This document shows positions 8,165 to 16,760 of a stretch of DNA of 64,000 bases, one piece after another. Position numbers and translations under genes: made by a program. The DNA is taken from positions 2,108,001 through 2,172,000 of the forward strand of contig NZ_LT990039.1 in the NCBI RefSeq assembly GCF_900312975.1, read 5' to 3'. This stretch comes from Massilistercora timonensis. GTDB lineage: Bacteria > Bacillota > Clostridia > Lachnospirales > Lachnospiraceae. The notes under the pieces were generated by a model. It had not been told where the DNA came from. It saw nothing but the letters and a program-made list of their open reading frames with translations, and did no database searches. The first letter of the stretch is position 1, and each line of letters starts with the position of its first letter.

Positions 8165-8773
8165 CTACAGAACGCCGTCCAGATAGGCTTCCAGGGTCCG
8201 TTTCATATTTCCTTCAAAATCCGCGTCCCCGTTCTTCAGACACCATTCGAATACATTTCCGATCACGATCAGACGGATATCACTGGTAATATCTTCCAGA
8301 GGGAAACGGGGGGACAGGATCCCGGCGTCGATGCACTTCTGGAGATAGTTGTGGACCGTTACGATGGGATAAGGCCGCTCAGTACGGATCAGCGGGTTCA
8401 GGGACTGGTTCTTGGGGGTGTAGTAATTGGCCATGAATTCCACGCCCAGTTCCCGGCAGTAGTGCACGTAATTCAGGTATACATAGACGATAGCCGCCTC
8501 AGCCTCCTTGGCATTTGCCGGAAGTTCCAGAAGGTCCGGGTCGATGCTGGGCTGTTCTTCGATATAGTAGGACAGAAGATCGTCTTTTGTCTTGAAATGA
8601 TGGTAGAAGCTTCCATTGGAGACCTTCGCCTCCTCACAGATGTTCTTGATGGAAAGGGCTTCGTAGCCTTTTTTTTGCAGGATCCGTTTGGCTGCCTGGA
8701 AGATCTTGTTCTTTGTCTCCAGAGATTTCTGCTGCTGACGGGATAATTCCCCGGTTTCTTTTCTGCGATTCAT
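8165..8773 (-). CDS. TetR/AcrR family transcriptional regulator
   Basis: A 202-residue repressor. The N-terminal helix-turn-helix is typical (residues about 15-60: IFQAAKRILQKKGYEALSIKNICEEAKVSNGSFYHHFKTKDDLL). The C-terminal ligand domain (about 80-200) is all-helical and of the group with a TetR_C-like fold, ligand unknown. It is divergent from tex. A near-perfect operator palindrome at 8837-8858 lies upstream of its own -35 box, so self-control is likely. Confidence 0.92.
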   Translation of the reverse strand: MNRRKETGELSRQQQKSLETKNKIFQAAKRILQKKGYEALSIKNICEEAKVSNGSFYHHFKTKDDLLSYYIEEQPSIDPDLLELPANAKEAEAAIVYVYLNYVHYCRELGVEFMANYYTPKNQSLNPLIRTERPYPIVTVHNYLQKCIDAGILSPRFPLEDITSDIRLIVIGNVFEWCLKNGDADFEGNMKRTLEAYLDGVL

Positions 8774-8806
8774 AGTGATACTCCCTTGCTGTATTGAAGT
8801 GCCCTC

Positions 8807-8835
8807 AGTATAACACAGAAGCCCTGGTTTTTCAA
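8807..8835 (-). promoter_or_regulatory. Promoter of the TetR-family gene
   Basis: On the - strand TTGAAA (8835-8830) and TATACT (8812-8807) are separated by 17 bp, about 35 bp upstream of the ATG. Confidence 0.65.
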
Positions 8836-8836
8836 G

Positions 8837-8858
8837 AAAACAGAGTGAACTCCGTTTT
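8837..8858. promoter_or_regulatory. Putative TetR operator
   Basis: Imperfect palindrome aaaacagagt-ga-actccgtttt with one mismatch per half site, between the divergent TetR and tex promoters. Assignment to the adjacent regulator is inference from position. Confidence 0.5.
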
Positions 8859-8869
8859 GAGGATCTTCG

Positions 8870-8898
8870 TTGCGCGCCGGGACAAATTCAGGTATAAT
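8870..8898 (+). promoter_or_regulatory. Promoter of tex
   Basis: TTGCGC (8870-8875), 17 bp spacer, TATAAT (8893-8898), about 50 bp before the ATG at 8949. Confidence 0.6.
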
Positions 8899-8948
8899 CA
8901 AATGGAATAAAAGGAAGCGGCCGTTTGGCCGGATCGAGGGCAGAATTT

Positions 8949-11105
8949 ATGGACATTAATCAGAAGATCACAGAAGAACTGGGCGTGAAGAAGTGGCAGG
9001 TGGATGTGGCGGTCAGGCTGATCGACGAGGGGAATACCATCCCCTTTATCGCCAGGTACCGCAAGGAAGCCACCGGGACCCTGGACGATGAACAGCTCAG
9101 AAAACTGTATGAACGTTTAAATTACCTGCGGGGGCTGGAGGAGAAAAAAGAGCAGGTTCTCTCCAGCATCGAGGAGCAGGGGAAGCTGACGCCGGAATTA
9201 AAGCAGCAGATCCTGGCGGCGGAGACGCTGGTGGTGGTAGAGGACCTGTACCGGCCTTACCGGCCCAAGCGGCGGACCCGGGCCACCATTGCCAAGGAGA
9301 AGGGGCTGGAGCCTCTGGCGGCGGCCATCACCTGGCAGAAGATGGCAGAGCCGGTGGAAGAGGCAGCGAAGCAGTATGTCAGTGAAGAAAAGGGAGTGGC
9401 CACGGTGGAAGAGGCTATTGCGGGAGCCAGGGATATTATCGCGGAATTCATTTCCGATAAAGCAAACTACCGCAGCTTCATCCGAAATGTGACGATGAAG
9501 AAGGGAACCCTTATCTCTCAGGCAAAGGATCCGGATCAGGAGTCGGTCTATGAGATGTACTATGACTTTGAAGAGCCGGTGAGCCGCCTGGCAGGACACC
9601 GGATCCTGGCGGTCAACCGGGGGGAGAAGGAGAAGGTCCTGACGGTGAAGATCCAGGCGCCGGAGGAAGAGATCCTCTCCTATCTGGAGCATCAGGTGAT
9701 CCGTCCGGGGAATCCTCATACGGAGCCGGTTCTGAAGGAAGCTGTGGCGGATAGTTACAAGCGGCTGATCGCGCCGGCCATCGAGCGGGAGATCCGCAGC
9801 GAGCTGACGGAGAAGGCAGAGGACGGGGCGATCCAGGTATTTGGCAGGAACCTGCACCAGCTTCTGATGCAGCCGCCCATCGCGGGGCAGACGGTGCTTG
9901 GCTGGGACCCGGCCTTCCGGACAGGCTGCAAGCTGGCGGTGGTGGATCCTACCGGCAAGGTGATCGGCACCACGGTGATCTATCCTACGGCGCCCACCAC
10001 TCCCAAGAAGATCCAGGCCTCCAAAGACCTTCTGAAGAAGATCATTGAGAAATACCATATCACGCTGATCTCCCTGGGAAATGGAACCGCCTCCCGGGAG
10101 TCGGAGCAGTTTATCGTGGAACTTCTGAAAGAGATCCCGCAGAAGGTGCAGTATGTGATCGTAAGCGAGGCGGGAGCTTCTGTGTATTCCGCCAGCAAGC
10201 TGGCCTCAGAAGAGTTTCCCAAGTTCGATGTGGGCCAGCGCAGCGCGGCCTCTATCGCCCGGCGGCTCCAGGATCCGCTGGCAGAGCTGGTGAAGATCGA
10301 TCCCAAGTCCATCGGGGTGGGGCAGTACCAGCATGATATGAATCAGAAGAAATTAAGCGAAGCCCTCTCCGGTGTGGTGGAGGACTGTGTAAATAAAGTG
10401 GGCGTGGATCTCAACACTGCGTCTGCGCCGCTTCTTTCCTACGTATCCGGGATCACCCCGGTGATCGCGAAGAATATCGTGGCCTACCGGGAAGAAAACG
10501 GAAGGTTCCAGAGCCGCCGGCAGCTTCTGAAGGTGGCGAAGCTGGGGCCCAAAGCTTTTGAGCAGTGCGCCGGGTTCCTGCGTATTAAAGGAGGGGATGA
10601 TCCCCTGGACGGTACCAGCGTACACCCGGAGAGTTATGAAGCCGCCAAGAATCTCCTGAAGAAGCAGGGATTCACGGCAGAAGACGTAACCGCGGGGAAC
10701 CTTGCCGGACTGTCCCTGACCATCCGGGATTACCCGGCTCTGGCAGAGGAACTGGGGATCGGAGAGATCACCCTGCGGGATGTGGTCAAGGAACTGGAGA
10801 AGCCGGGCCGGGATCCCAGGGAAGAGATGCCCGCCCCCATCTTACGGACCGATGTGCTGGAGATGAAGGATCTGAAGGAAGGCATGGTCTTAAAAGGGAC
10901 CGTGCGAAATGTGATTGATTTCGGGGTGTTTGTGGACATCGGCGTCCATCAGGACGGACTGGTCCACATCTCGGAAGTGACGGATAAGAAATTCATCCGC
11001 CATCCCCTGGAAGTGGTCAGCGTAGGGGATGTGGTGGATGTACGGGTGATCGGCGTGGATCTGAAGAAAAAGCGGATCCAGTTGAGTATGAAGGGAATCT
11101 CATAG
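8949..11105 (+). CDS. tex: Tex family S1 RNA-binding transcription accessory protein
   Basis: A 718-residue cytosolic protein of the Tex/Spt6-like family, which binds nucleic acid and is linked to transcription and, in other bacteria, toxin expression and stress survival. The order is the standard one: Tex_N helical region (about 1-190), YqgF/RNase H-like domain (about 320-450, VLGWDPAFRTGCKLAVVD), helix-hairpin-helix region (about 480-560, LLSYVSGITPVIAKNIVAYR) and a C-terminal S1 domain (about 640-715). ATG 8949 is chosen over an upstream in-frame TTG because cgaggg lies just before it. It is complete with no damage seen. Confidence 0.96.
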   Translation: MDINQKITEELGVKKWQVDVAVRLIDEGNTIPFIARYRKEATGTLDDEQLRKLYERLNYLRGLEEKKEQVLSSIEEQGKLTPELKQQILAAETLVVVEDLYRPYRPKRRTRATIAKEKGLEPLAAAITWQKMAEPVEEAAKQYVSEEKGVATVEEAIAGARDIIAEFISDKANYRSFIRNVTMKKGTLISQAKDPDQESVYEMYYDFEEPVSRLAGHRILAVNRGEKEKVLTVKIQAPEEEILSYLEHQVIRPGNPHTEPVLKEAVADSYKRLIAPAIEREIRSELTEKAEDGAIQVFGRNLHQLLMQPPIAGQTVLGWDPAFRTGCKLAVVDPTGKVIGTTVIYPTAPTTPKKIQASKDLLKKIIEKYHITLISLGNGTASRESEQFIVELLKEIPQKVQYVIVSEAGASVYSASKLASEEFPKFDVGQRSAASIARRLQDPLAELVKIDPKSIGVGQYQHDMNQKKLSEALSGVVEDCVNKVGVDLNTASAPLLSYVSGITPVIAKNIVAYREENGRFQSRRQLLKVAKLGPKAFEQCAGFLRIKGGDDPLDGTSVHPESYEAAKNLLKKQGFTAEDVTAGNLAGLSLTIRDYPALAEELGIGEITLRDVVKELEKPGRDPREEMPAPILRTDVLEMKDLKEGMVLKGTVRNVIDFGVFVDIGVHQDGLVHISEVTDKKFIRHPLEVVSVGDVVDVRVIGVDLKKKRIQLSMKGIS

Positions 11106-11159
11106 CACGTAAGTGCCTGACATAGAGAGGTATTTCTACAAAACAAAGGGGGAACATGT

Positions 11160-12437
11160 ATGAAACGAACGGATGAGAAATACCAGGCTTATGTGAAGAT
11201 CCTGGAGGAGGAGCTGGTCCCGGCCATGGGATGCACGGAGCCTATCGCCCTTGCCTACGCGGCGGCGAAGGCGAGAGAGACTCTTGGATGTCTCCCGGAT
11301 AAGGTGGAGATCGGCGCAAGCGGGAGCATCATCAAGAATGTGAAGAGCGTGATCGTTCCCAATACCGGACATCTGAAGGGGATCCCGGCCGCGGCGGCGG
11401 CAGGGATCGTTGCCGGGGACGCCTCCCGGGAGCTGGAGGTGATCGCGGATGTGTCGGAGGAAGAGACAAAGGCTATCGCGGAGTATCTGAAGAACACCCG
11501 GATCACAGTGGAACATATTGATCAGGGGATCACCTTTGACATCCTGGTGACGGTGAAGAAGGGAGATTCTTATGCCCGGGTGCGGATCGCCAACTATCAC
11601 ACCAACATTGTGCTGGTGGAGAAGGACGGGGAGAAGCTTCTGGATCTTCCCGTAGAAGGGGAGAAGGAAGAGGGACTTACGGACCGGAGTCTTCTGGATG
11701 TGGAGGATATCTGGGATTTTGTCAATACGGTAGAGATCGCTGATATCCGCGCCGTCATTTCCCGGCAGATCGAGTATAATACGGCCATTGCCAGGGAAGG
11801 GCTGCGGGGGGACTATGGGGCCAATATCGGAAGCGTGCTTCTGTCAGCTTACGGGGATGATGTGAAGAACCGGGCCAAAGCCATGGCTGCGGCAGGATCC
11901 GACGCCCGGATGAACGGGTGTGAACTCCCGGTGATCATCAACGCGGGAAGCGGCAACCAGGGTATGACCTGTTCCCTTCCGGTGCTGGAGTACGCCAAAG
12001 AACTGAATTCTGAAGAAGAGCAGGTCTACCGGGCGCTGGCTTTGTCCAACCTGGTGGCCATCCATCAGAAGACCGGGATCGGAAGACTTTCCGCCTACTG
12101 CGGAGCAGTCAGCGCGGGAGCCGCGGCGGGCGCCGGGATCGCCTACCTGTGCGGCGGTGGCTATGAGGAAGTGATCCACACGGTGGTCAACGCCCTGGCC
12201 ATTGTCTCCGGTATTGTCTGTGACGGGGCCAAAGCCTCCTGCGCCGCCAAGATCGCATCTGCGGTGGACGCAGGGATCCTGGGATATCACATGTACCTGA
12301 ACGGGCAGCAGTTCTATGCAGGAGACGGGATCGTGACCAAAGGGATCGAAGGGACGATCACCAATATCGGACGCCTGGGGAAAGAAGGAATGAGAGAGAC
12401 CAACGAAGAGATCATCAAGATGATGATCGAAGAATAG
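11160..12437 (+). CDS. L-cysteine desulfidase family protein (UPF0597/YhaM)
   Basis: A 425-residue protein of the UPF0597/CyuA family, whose studied members break L-cysteine to pyruvate, ammonia and sulfide with an iron-sulfur cluster. Family marks are MGCTEPIALAYAAAKA near residue 24, NAGSGNQGMTCSLPVL near 262 and the C-terminal half with CGAVSAGAAAGAGIAYLCGG. Cysteines at these blocks are the expected cluster ligands. ATG follows aagggggaacatgt. It has its own spacing from tex (54 bp), and a strong hairpin follows. Cysteine as substrate is by family; serine dehydratase-like activity is a less likely alternative. Confidence 0.88.
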   Translation: MKRTDEKYQAYVKILEEELVPAMGCTEPIALAYAAAKARETLGCLPDKVEIGASGSIIKNVKSVIVPNTGHLKGIPAAAAAGIVAGDASRELEVIADVSEEETKAIAEYLKNTRITVEHIDQGITFDILVTVKKGDSYARVRIANYHTNIVLVEKDGEKLLDLPVEGEKEEGLTDRSLLDVEDIWDFVNTVEIADIRAVISRQIEYNTAIAREGLRGDYGANIGSVLLSAYGDDVKNRAKAMAAAGSDARMNGCELPVIINAGSGNQGMTCSLPVLEYAKELNSEEEQVYRALALSNLVAIHQKTGIGRLSAYCGAVSAGAAAGAGIAYLCGGGYEEVIHTVVNALAIVSGIVCDGAKASCAAKIASAVDAGILGYHMYLNGQQFYAGDGIVTKGIEGTITNIGRLGKEGMRETNEEIIKMMIEE

Positions 12438-12447
12438 GGGATACAAA

Positions 12448-12476
12448 GAGACTGCCGGGGATTACCCGGCAGTCTC
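12448..12476 (-). terminator. Hairpin terminator shared by convergent genes
   Basis: A perfect 12 bp stem (gagactgccggg/cccggcagtctc) with a 5-base loop. It includes the stop codon of the - strand gene at 12462. The short T run is better on the - strand. Confidence 0.7.
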
Positions 12477-12893
12477 AAAACATTGGTCGATAATAGCGGC
12501 GGCTTTCAGCGCCTGATCGATGATATACCGGATCTCATCCGGAATCGGGGCATCGGGATCCAGGGAAAAGGGCGCGTCGTCAAGAAATGCATTTGCCAGC
12601 ATATAAACATAGTACTGGGCGTCCTCCTGAGCGTTTGCCAGCAGGTCCCCGGTGAACCGCATTCCTTCCAGTCCGGTCTCGCCGCCAAGAGCCATCTGGT
12701 TCAAGGTCTCCAGCATGATACAGAAATGGCCGTCATCCCAGGCAGACAGATACATGCATTTGCATAAGCCCGGGGTGAAGAAGGGCTGGCCGGAAAAACA
12801 GTCCAGAAGTTCTTTGAAACGGGTCCGGTGCCCGGAATCCACAAACATATGCTCCTCTCCAAGTGCCGCAAGGCATCTTTCATTCATTGTCAT
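12462..12893 (-). CDS. Small acidic cytosolic protein of unknown function
   Basis: A 143-residue protein that I do not recognise. ATG at 12893 is chosen because ggaggggtgg lies just upstream; a longer frame has no RBS. It is acidic and helical, with conserved-looking aromatic and Cys residues (PFFTPGLCKCMYLSAWDDGHFCIMLE split across residues 37-62) and no signal or membrane helix. Its stop codon lies within the terminator stem. It is a single gene, divergent from the ribU transcript. Confidence 0.7.
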   Translation of the reverse strand: MTMNERCLAALGEEHMFVDSGHRTRFKELLDCFSGQPFFTPGLCKCMYLSAWDDGHFCIMLETLNQMALGGETGLEGMRFTGDLLANAQEDAQYYVYMLANAFLDDAPFSLDPDAPIPDEIRYIIDQALKAAAIIDQCFETAG

Positions 12894-12988
12894 ATCCACC
12901 CCTCCGCAGATCGTTAAATTTACCACTATTATAGGACAAGGGCGGAAAGAACACAATATTTTCCAGTCAGAATATTCCAAGAAAAGTC

Positions 12989-13017
12989 TTGAATAATCAA
13001 AAAAGGGAGCGTATAAT
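12989..13017 (+). promoter_or_regulatory. Promoter of the FMN riboswitch-ribU transcript
   Basis: TTGAAT (12989-12994), 17 bp spacer, TATAAT (13012-13017), about 25 bp before the riboswitch. Confidence 0.75.
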
Positions 13018-13040
13018 GAGAGAGAACTAAAAAAAAGAAA

Positions 13041-13189
13041 TTCTTCGGGGTCGGGTGACGAAAGAAGAGCGGAGCATTCCGGATTCTTTTGAATTCCCAA
13101 CCGGCGGTAGAGTCCGCGACCCGGCGCAGCGCGCCGGCTGATCTGGTGAGATTCCAGAACCGACAGTATAGTCTGGATGAGAGAAGAAA
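13041..13189 (+). ncRNA. FMN riboswitch (RFN element)
   Basis: The conserved RFN blocks appear in order: ttcggggtcgggtg near 13044, attcccaaccggcggta near 13094, gagtccgcgac near 13111, ctgatctggtgagattcc near 13139 and ccgacagtatagtctggatg near 13160. Binding of FMN is expected to favour the terminator at 13213-13240 and switch off ribU, the riboflavin importer downstream. Confidence 0.96.
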
Positions 13190-13212
13190 TGTGTGATCAT
13201 GATGCCATGGAT

Positions 13213-13240
13213 CCCCGATGCGTATTGCTTCGGGGTTTTT
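13213..13240 (+). terminator. Riboswitch expression-platform terminator
   Basis: Stem ccccga/tcgggg followed by T5, between the FMN aptamer and ribU. Confidence 0.85.
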
Positions 13241-13340
13241 CTTTTGCAGGAGGAGTTCCTGTCAGGGCAGCAGACGTTGCATGATTCTAAGAAGATTTTC
13301 TTTCTTTGTTGAGTTTATTTAGAAAAGGAGAGAAAAAGAC

Positions 13341-13967
13341 ATGAGTTCAGAAGCAATGACAAGCACAAAGGCAAAAGCAAGAGTAAATGTAAGGAAGATG
13401 GCGCAGGTAGCCATGCTGGGGGCTATCGCGGTGGTATTGATGCTGTTTGAGATCCCTCTTCCCTTCGCACCGTCCTTCTATGAGATCGACTTCAGCGAGG
13501 TCCCGGTCCTGGTGGGCTGCTTTACCATGGGACCGCTGGCGGGAGTAGCCATAGAGCTGGTGAAGATCCTTCTGAATCTGGTGATCAACGGAACTGCTAC
13601 CGCAGGCGTAGGTGAGTTGGCGAATTTCCTGATCGGCTGCGCTCTGGTGCTGCCGGCTGCCATTATCTATAAGCGGATGCACACCAGAAAGGGAGCGATC
13701 ATCGGTATGGCAACGGGAACCATTTTTATGACGGTGGTAGGCTGTTTCCTCAACGCCTTCCTTCTGCTCCCCACATACGCGGTGGCCTTTGGCATGCCCA
13801 TCGAGGGTTTGGTGGAGATGGGAACTGCTGTAAACGGGGGGATTACCAATCTGACCACCTTCGTTCTGTTCGCGGTGGCGCCGTTCAATCTGCTGAAGGG
13901 CGTGCTGGTATCCCTGATCGTGTTCATCATTTATAAGAAGATCAGTCCCATTTTCCGGATGCATTAA
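13341..13967 (+). CDS. ribU: Riboflavin ECF transporter S component
   Basis: A 208-residue integral membrane protein with about six helices, the substrate-binding subunit of an energy-coupling factor transporter for riboflavin. The family feature FAPSFYEIDFSEVPVLVGCFTMGP is seen in two short blocks around residues 48-70. The upstream FMN riboswitch makes the substrate firm. The shared ECF ATPases and T component are not in the window. ATG follows aaaaggagag. The stop codon TAA (13965-13967) is immediately followed by repeat copy A. Confidence 0.95.
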   Translation: MSSEAMTSTKAKARVNVRKMAQVAMLGAIAVVLMLFEIPLPFAPSFYEIDFSEVPVLVGCFTMGPLAGVAIELVKILLNLVINGTATAGVGELANFLIGCALVLPAAIIYKRMHTRKGAIIGMATGTIFMTVVGCFLNAFLLLPTYAVAFGMPIEGLVEMGTAVNGGITNLTTFVLFAVAPFNLLKGVLVSLIVFIIYKKISPIFRMH

Positions 13968-14404
13968 AATTCAGGTTTGCCGCGCTGATTCTGTGAACTA
14001 AAAATTGCTCAGGGAAGTTCATACAGCCTGCTGATAGAAACCAGAAAGGTTCGCAAAGAATCCTTAACATCAAAACACCTGTGATTTCATGATCAGAGCA
14101 ATTCGCAGGGAAATCTGATGATTTCCCTGCTCAGGCTCTTCTCAGATTTGACTGGAAGTCAAATCTTCGCATGAAATTGCAGGTGTTTTTCTGTAACGGA
14201 TTCTAATGCTTCCCTATGGTTCTATCTGCAGGCTGTATGCGCTTCCCTGTTTCATATTCTTCCGCAGAATCATCTTGGCAATTCAGGCCTTTGTCGGGAC
14301 AGTTGGCGATAAGGCGGGGGCCGGATGATTGCGGAGGTTAAGCGTTAGCCTCGGAGCAATCGCCGGACCCCGCCTCTCGACAAACCGCGCGACAAACCTG
14401 AATT
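13968..14404 (+). repeat. Structured interspersed repeat, copy A (full form)
   Basis: A 437 bp non-coding element with 12 bp terminal inverted repeats (aattcaggtttg/caaacctgaatt). The left module (to about 14279) folds as nested stems: 14012-14042 with 14218-14247, 14072-14091 with 14170-14189, hairpin gcagggaaatc/gatttccctgc (14105-14130) and hairpin agatttgac/gtcaaatct (14144-14166). The right module (14280-14404) opens with aattcaggcctttgtcg and holds a GC-rich hairpin from aggcgggg to ccccgcct. It starts directly after the ribU stop codon. Copies B and C share the plan. Confidence 0.9.
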
Positions 14405-14416
14405 GCACATACTGTA

Positions 14417-14450
14417 TTGACAAATAATATTATACAGCATATAATATTAT
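14417..14450 (+). promoter_or_regulatory. Consensus promoter with overlapping operator of the padR operon
   Basis: TTGACA (14417-14422), 17 bp, TATAAT (14440-14445), both perfect. Two identical self-palindromic half sites ataatattat (14425-14434 and 14441-14450) cover the spacer and -10, a likely PadR autorepression site by position. Confidence 0.8.
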
Positions 14451-14510
14451 TGAATCAAATATATTTGAAATAAAATAATATGATCAGATCCATGAAAAAG
14501 AGGTGAGGAC

Positions 14511-14834
14511 ATGGTATTTAATACCGGAGCTGCTCTACTGGACGCCATTGTTCTGGCGGTTGTATCTCGGGAGCAGGAAGGGACTTACGGATACAAGATC
14601 ACGCAGGATGTGAGAAAGGCCATCGACGTCTCCGAGTCCACGCTGTATCCTGTGCTGCGAAGACTCCAGAAGGATGAATGTCTTGAGGTGTACGACCGGC
14701 AGTTTGACGGAAGGAACCGGAGATATTACAAAGTAACGGACAAGGGAGTGGCACAGTTGAATCTGTACTGTGTGGAATGGAAGAATTATTCGAAGAAGAT
14801 CAATGAGTTGTTTGAGGGAGGTGTAACCGCATGA
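14511..14834 (+). CDS. PadR family transcriptional regulator
   Basis: A 107-residue short-form PadR repressor with a winged helix (residues about 15-85; EQEGTYGYKITQDV and STLYPVLRRLQKDECLEVY) and a short C-terminal dimerisation helix. The gene overlaps the next by four bases (ATGA), so the three genes 14511-16366 form one operon. This padR/DUF1700/DUF4097 set is a common Firmicute arrangement, in which the regulator senses envelope stress or drugs and controls its own membrane partners. The strong promoter with half sites in it suggests self-repression. Confidence 0.93.
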   Translation: MVFNTGAALLDAIVLAVVSREQEGTYGYKITQDVRKAIDVSESTLYPVLRRLQKDECLEVYDRQFDGRNRRYYKVTDKGVAQLNLYCVEWKNYSKKINELFEGGVTA

Positions 14835-15511
14835 ACCGGGTAGAATTTATGACAGAACTGGCCTCATTGCTGCAGGACGTTCCGGTGGAGGAACGCAGGG
14901 AGGCGATGCGGTACTATAATGATTATTTTGATGAGGCCGGCAGGGAGAATGAGGCCCAGGCCATTTCCGACCTTGGCAGTCCCGCCAAAGTGGCGGAAAA
15001 GATCAAGGAAGACCTGAAAGGAACGGAGCAGGAAGCCTTTGCCGGGGAGAAGAACTCCCAGATGGAAGGCGGCCCGCAGGGACCTGTTCCTCAGGGAGCG
15101 CCCCGGCCAGGCGCAGCCGCCTCTGATTCCACGGACGGCAAGATCCTGAAGGTGGTCCTGATCATCCTGGCGATCGTGGTGGGAGCGCCCATCGTACTGC
15201 CTGTGATCGGAGGGATTCTGGGGCTTGTGCTGGGTATTCTGGCTACGGTGTTTGGAGTTTTTATCGCGCTGGTACTTGTCTTTGCGGCGCTGGCGGTTAC
15301 GGGGGCGGCGCTTGTCTGGGCAGGGATCGTAAGCCTGGTGCCGGAGATCGCGGTGGGCCTAGCGCTGATCGGTACGGGGCTGATCCTGGGCGTGATCGGC
15401 GTGATCGGTACTGTTGCCTGTGTGAAGCTGTGTATGGTGGTATTTCCGGCGCTGTGCCGGGGGATCGGGAATTTGTGCAGAAAGCCCTTTCACAGAAAGG
15501 TGGTGGGCTAA
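14831..15511 (+). CDS. DUF1700/HAAS-domain membrane protein
   Basis: A 226-residue protein. The first about 75 residues are the HAAS/DUF1700 helical domain (MNRVEFMTELASLLQDVPVEERREAMRYY is split over residues 1-29, then DYFDEAGREN), usually thought to link to PadR-type regulators. A Pro/Gly-rich linker (about 75-105) leads to four hydrophobic helices rich in Gly, Val and Ala (105-215). It is in the middle of the padR operon, with start overlapping padR and three bases before the next gene. Likely an inner-membrane partner of the DUF4097 protein. Biochemical role unknown. Confidence 0.87.
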   Translation: MNRVEFMTELASLLQDVPVEERREAMRYYNDYFDEAGRENEAQAISDLGSPAKVAEKIKEDLKGTEQEAFAGEKNSQMEGGPQGPVPQGAPRPGAAASDSTDGKILKVVLIILAIVVGAPIVLPVIGGILGLVLGILATVFGVFIALVLVFAALAVTGAALVWAGIVSLVPEIAVGLALIGTGLILGVIGVIGTVACVKLCMVVFPALCRGIGNLCRKPFHRKVVG

Positions 15512-15514
15512 AGG

Positions 15515-16366
15515 ATGAAGAGAAGATGGAAGATATTCTGGACTGTGTGCGGGATCACCGCCGCCGTGGGCTTTGCCTGCTGTATCGCGGCCCTGGCGCT
15601 GGGAGTTACCGCCGAGATGATCGAGGGCCGTTTTCCCACTGGTTTTGGGATTGTGTCCGGCGGGAAAATGAGCAGCCAGGAATCCTATACCGGCGTGCGT
15701 AAGATTGATATGGATCTTTCTGTGGGAGATGTGGAAGTTCTTCCTACAGATGGACATGAAGTTGTGGTAGAAACAGAAGGGATCAGCAGGAGGCTTGGAT
15801 TTACTTCAAATATAGAAGAGGATGAACTGGAGATCACTTCGAAGAAATGGTCGATCTTTGGGTCTCGCAAGTGGACAGGGAAGATCTATCTCTATCTTCC
15901 CAAAGAAGTGACGCTGGAAGAGATCTCTTTAGGGATCGACGCAGGGAACCTGACGGTGCGGGATCTCTGGGCGGAGGAGTTTTCGCTGTCAGTGGGAACC
16001 GGGAACGGCCGCGTGGAGAATTTTACCGCCCGGGAAGCAGATATCGACTGCGGGGCCGGTATGATCTCTGCCAGCGGCTGTGCCGGCCGTACCCTGGAGC
16101 TTGACTGCGGCGTGGGTGAGATCGAGTATGTGGCGCCCGGAACAGAAGCGCACTATGATTATGACATCAACTGCGGCGTAGGCGAGGTGAGGATCGGCTC
16201 CAGAGAATATTCCGGCCTGGGAAGGAGCGGACAGGTGAACAACGGGATGGAGCGTAAGATCAAGATCGACTGTGGCGTAGGGAGCGTGACTGTAGATTTT
16301 GACGGCGGAGCAGTCCATGATCAGATGGGAGGAACCCGGGAAAGACATGGGGACCATCGGCTTTAA
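15515..16366 (+). CDS. DUF4097 beta-strand repeat protein
   Basis: A 283-residue protein with one N-terminal membrane helix (about 7-32) and an exported-looking right-handed beta region. Four internal repeats with the core DCGxG are visible: IDCGAGMI, LDCGVGEI, INCGVGEV and IDCGVGSV (residues about 170-270). They are typical of the adhesin-like DUF4097 fold. The last 15 residues (QMGGTRERHGDHRL) are charged and unlike the repeats. Third gene of the padR operon. Proposed role is envelope sensing or shielding by context only. Confidence 0.87.
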   Translation: MKRRWKIFWTVCGITAAVGFACCIAALALGVTAEMIEGRFPTGFGIVSGGKMSSQESYTGVRKIDMDLSVGDVEVLPTDGHEVVVETEGISRRLGFTSNIEEDELEITSKKWSIFGSRKWTGKIYLYLPKEVTLEEISLGIDAGNLTVRDLWAEEFSLSVGTGNGRVENFTAREADIDCGAGMISASGCAGRTLELDCGVGEIEYVAPGTEAHYDYDINCGVGEVRIGSREYSGLGRSGQVNNGMERKIKIDCGVGSVTVDFDGGAVHDQMGGTRERHGDHRL

Positions 16367-16384
16367 TATAGAAGAGAAGGCTAT

Positions 16385-16427
16385 AAGCCTGGGATTATCC
16401 GGATATCGTGAATAATCCCAGGCTTTT
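16385..16427 (+). terminator. Terminator of the padR operon
   Basis: A 14 bp stem (aagcctgggattat/ataatcccaggctt) with a 13-base loop and a short T-rich tail. Confidence 0.8.
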
Positions 16428-16463
16428 CTGTTCATACTCCAGAAAAAGAAAGGGGTATGTAAG

Positions 16464-16658
16464 ATGGCAGGAAAGAAACAAAAACCAATCCGGTTAGAGG
16501 GACTGACCCGGGAGGAGAAGATGAAATACGAGATCGCGGAAGAACTGGGGCTTTTGGACCAGGTTTTGGAAGAGGGATGGAGATCACTTTCTTCCAAAGA
16601 GACCGGGCGGATCGGAGGGCTGCTTGCCAGGAGGAAACGCGCTGCGGGTAAAAATTAA
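16464..16658 (+). CDS. Small acid-soluble spore protein, alpha/beta-like
   Basis: A 64-residue protein with the marks of DNA-binding spore proteins: MKYEIAEELGLL near residue 20, where Y-E-I-A is the GPR germination-protease cleavage context, and TGRIGGLL near residue 47, matching the second conserved G..GG block. The C-terminus is basic (ARRKRAAGKN). It would coat and protect spore DNA. The gene has a good RBS (aaagaaaggggtatgtaag region) and stands alone. It supports a spore-forming host. Confidence 0.75.
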   Translation: MAGKKQKPIRLEGLTREEKMKYEIAEELGLLDQVLEEGWRSLSSKETGRIGGLLARRKRAAGKN

Positions 16659-16696
16659 CAAAAATATTAAGAACTGTGAACATTTTGTTAGAAATA

Positions 16697-16725
16697 TTGA
16701 AAACAAACTGCCTGTTTGCTATAAT
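16697..16725 (+). promoter_or_regulatory. Promoter of the WecG/TagA-like gene
   Basis: TTGAAA (16697-16702), 17 bp, TATAAT (16720-16725). Confidence 0.7.
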
Positions 16726-16760
16726 CGGAAAGCTGAAACAGAACGATAGCAGGTGGTAAC

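Noticed and set aside
9198..10058. Long antisense frames in tex, galK, the Ig-like protein gene and other genes
   Set aside because: They mirror the codon pattern of clear genes on the other strand and show no family features.
13968..14404. Identification of the repeats as a known large RNA (such as HEARO, ROOL or GOLLD) or a group II intron
   Set aside because: No intron domain V or reverse transcriptase is present, and sizes and hairpin order do not match what I know of those classes. The identity is left open.
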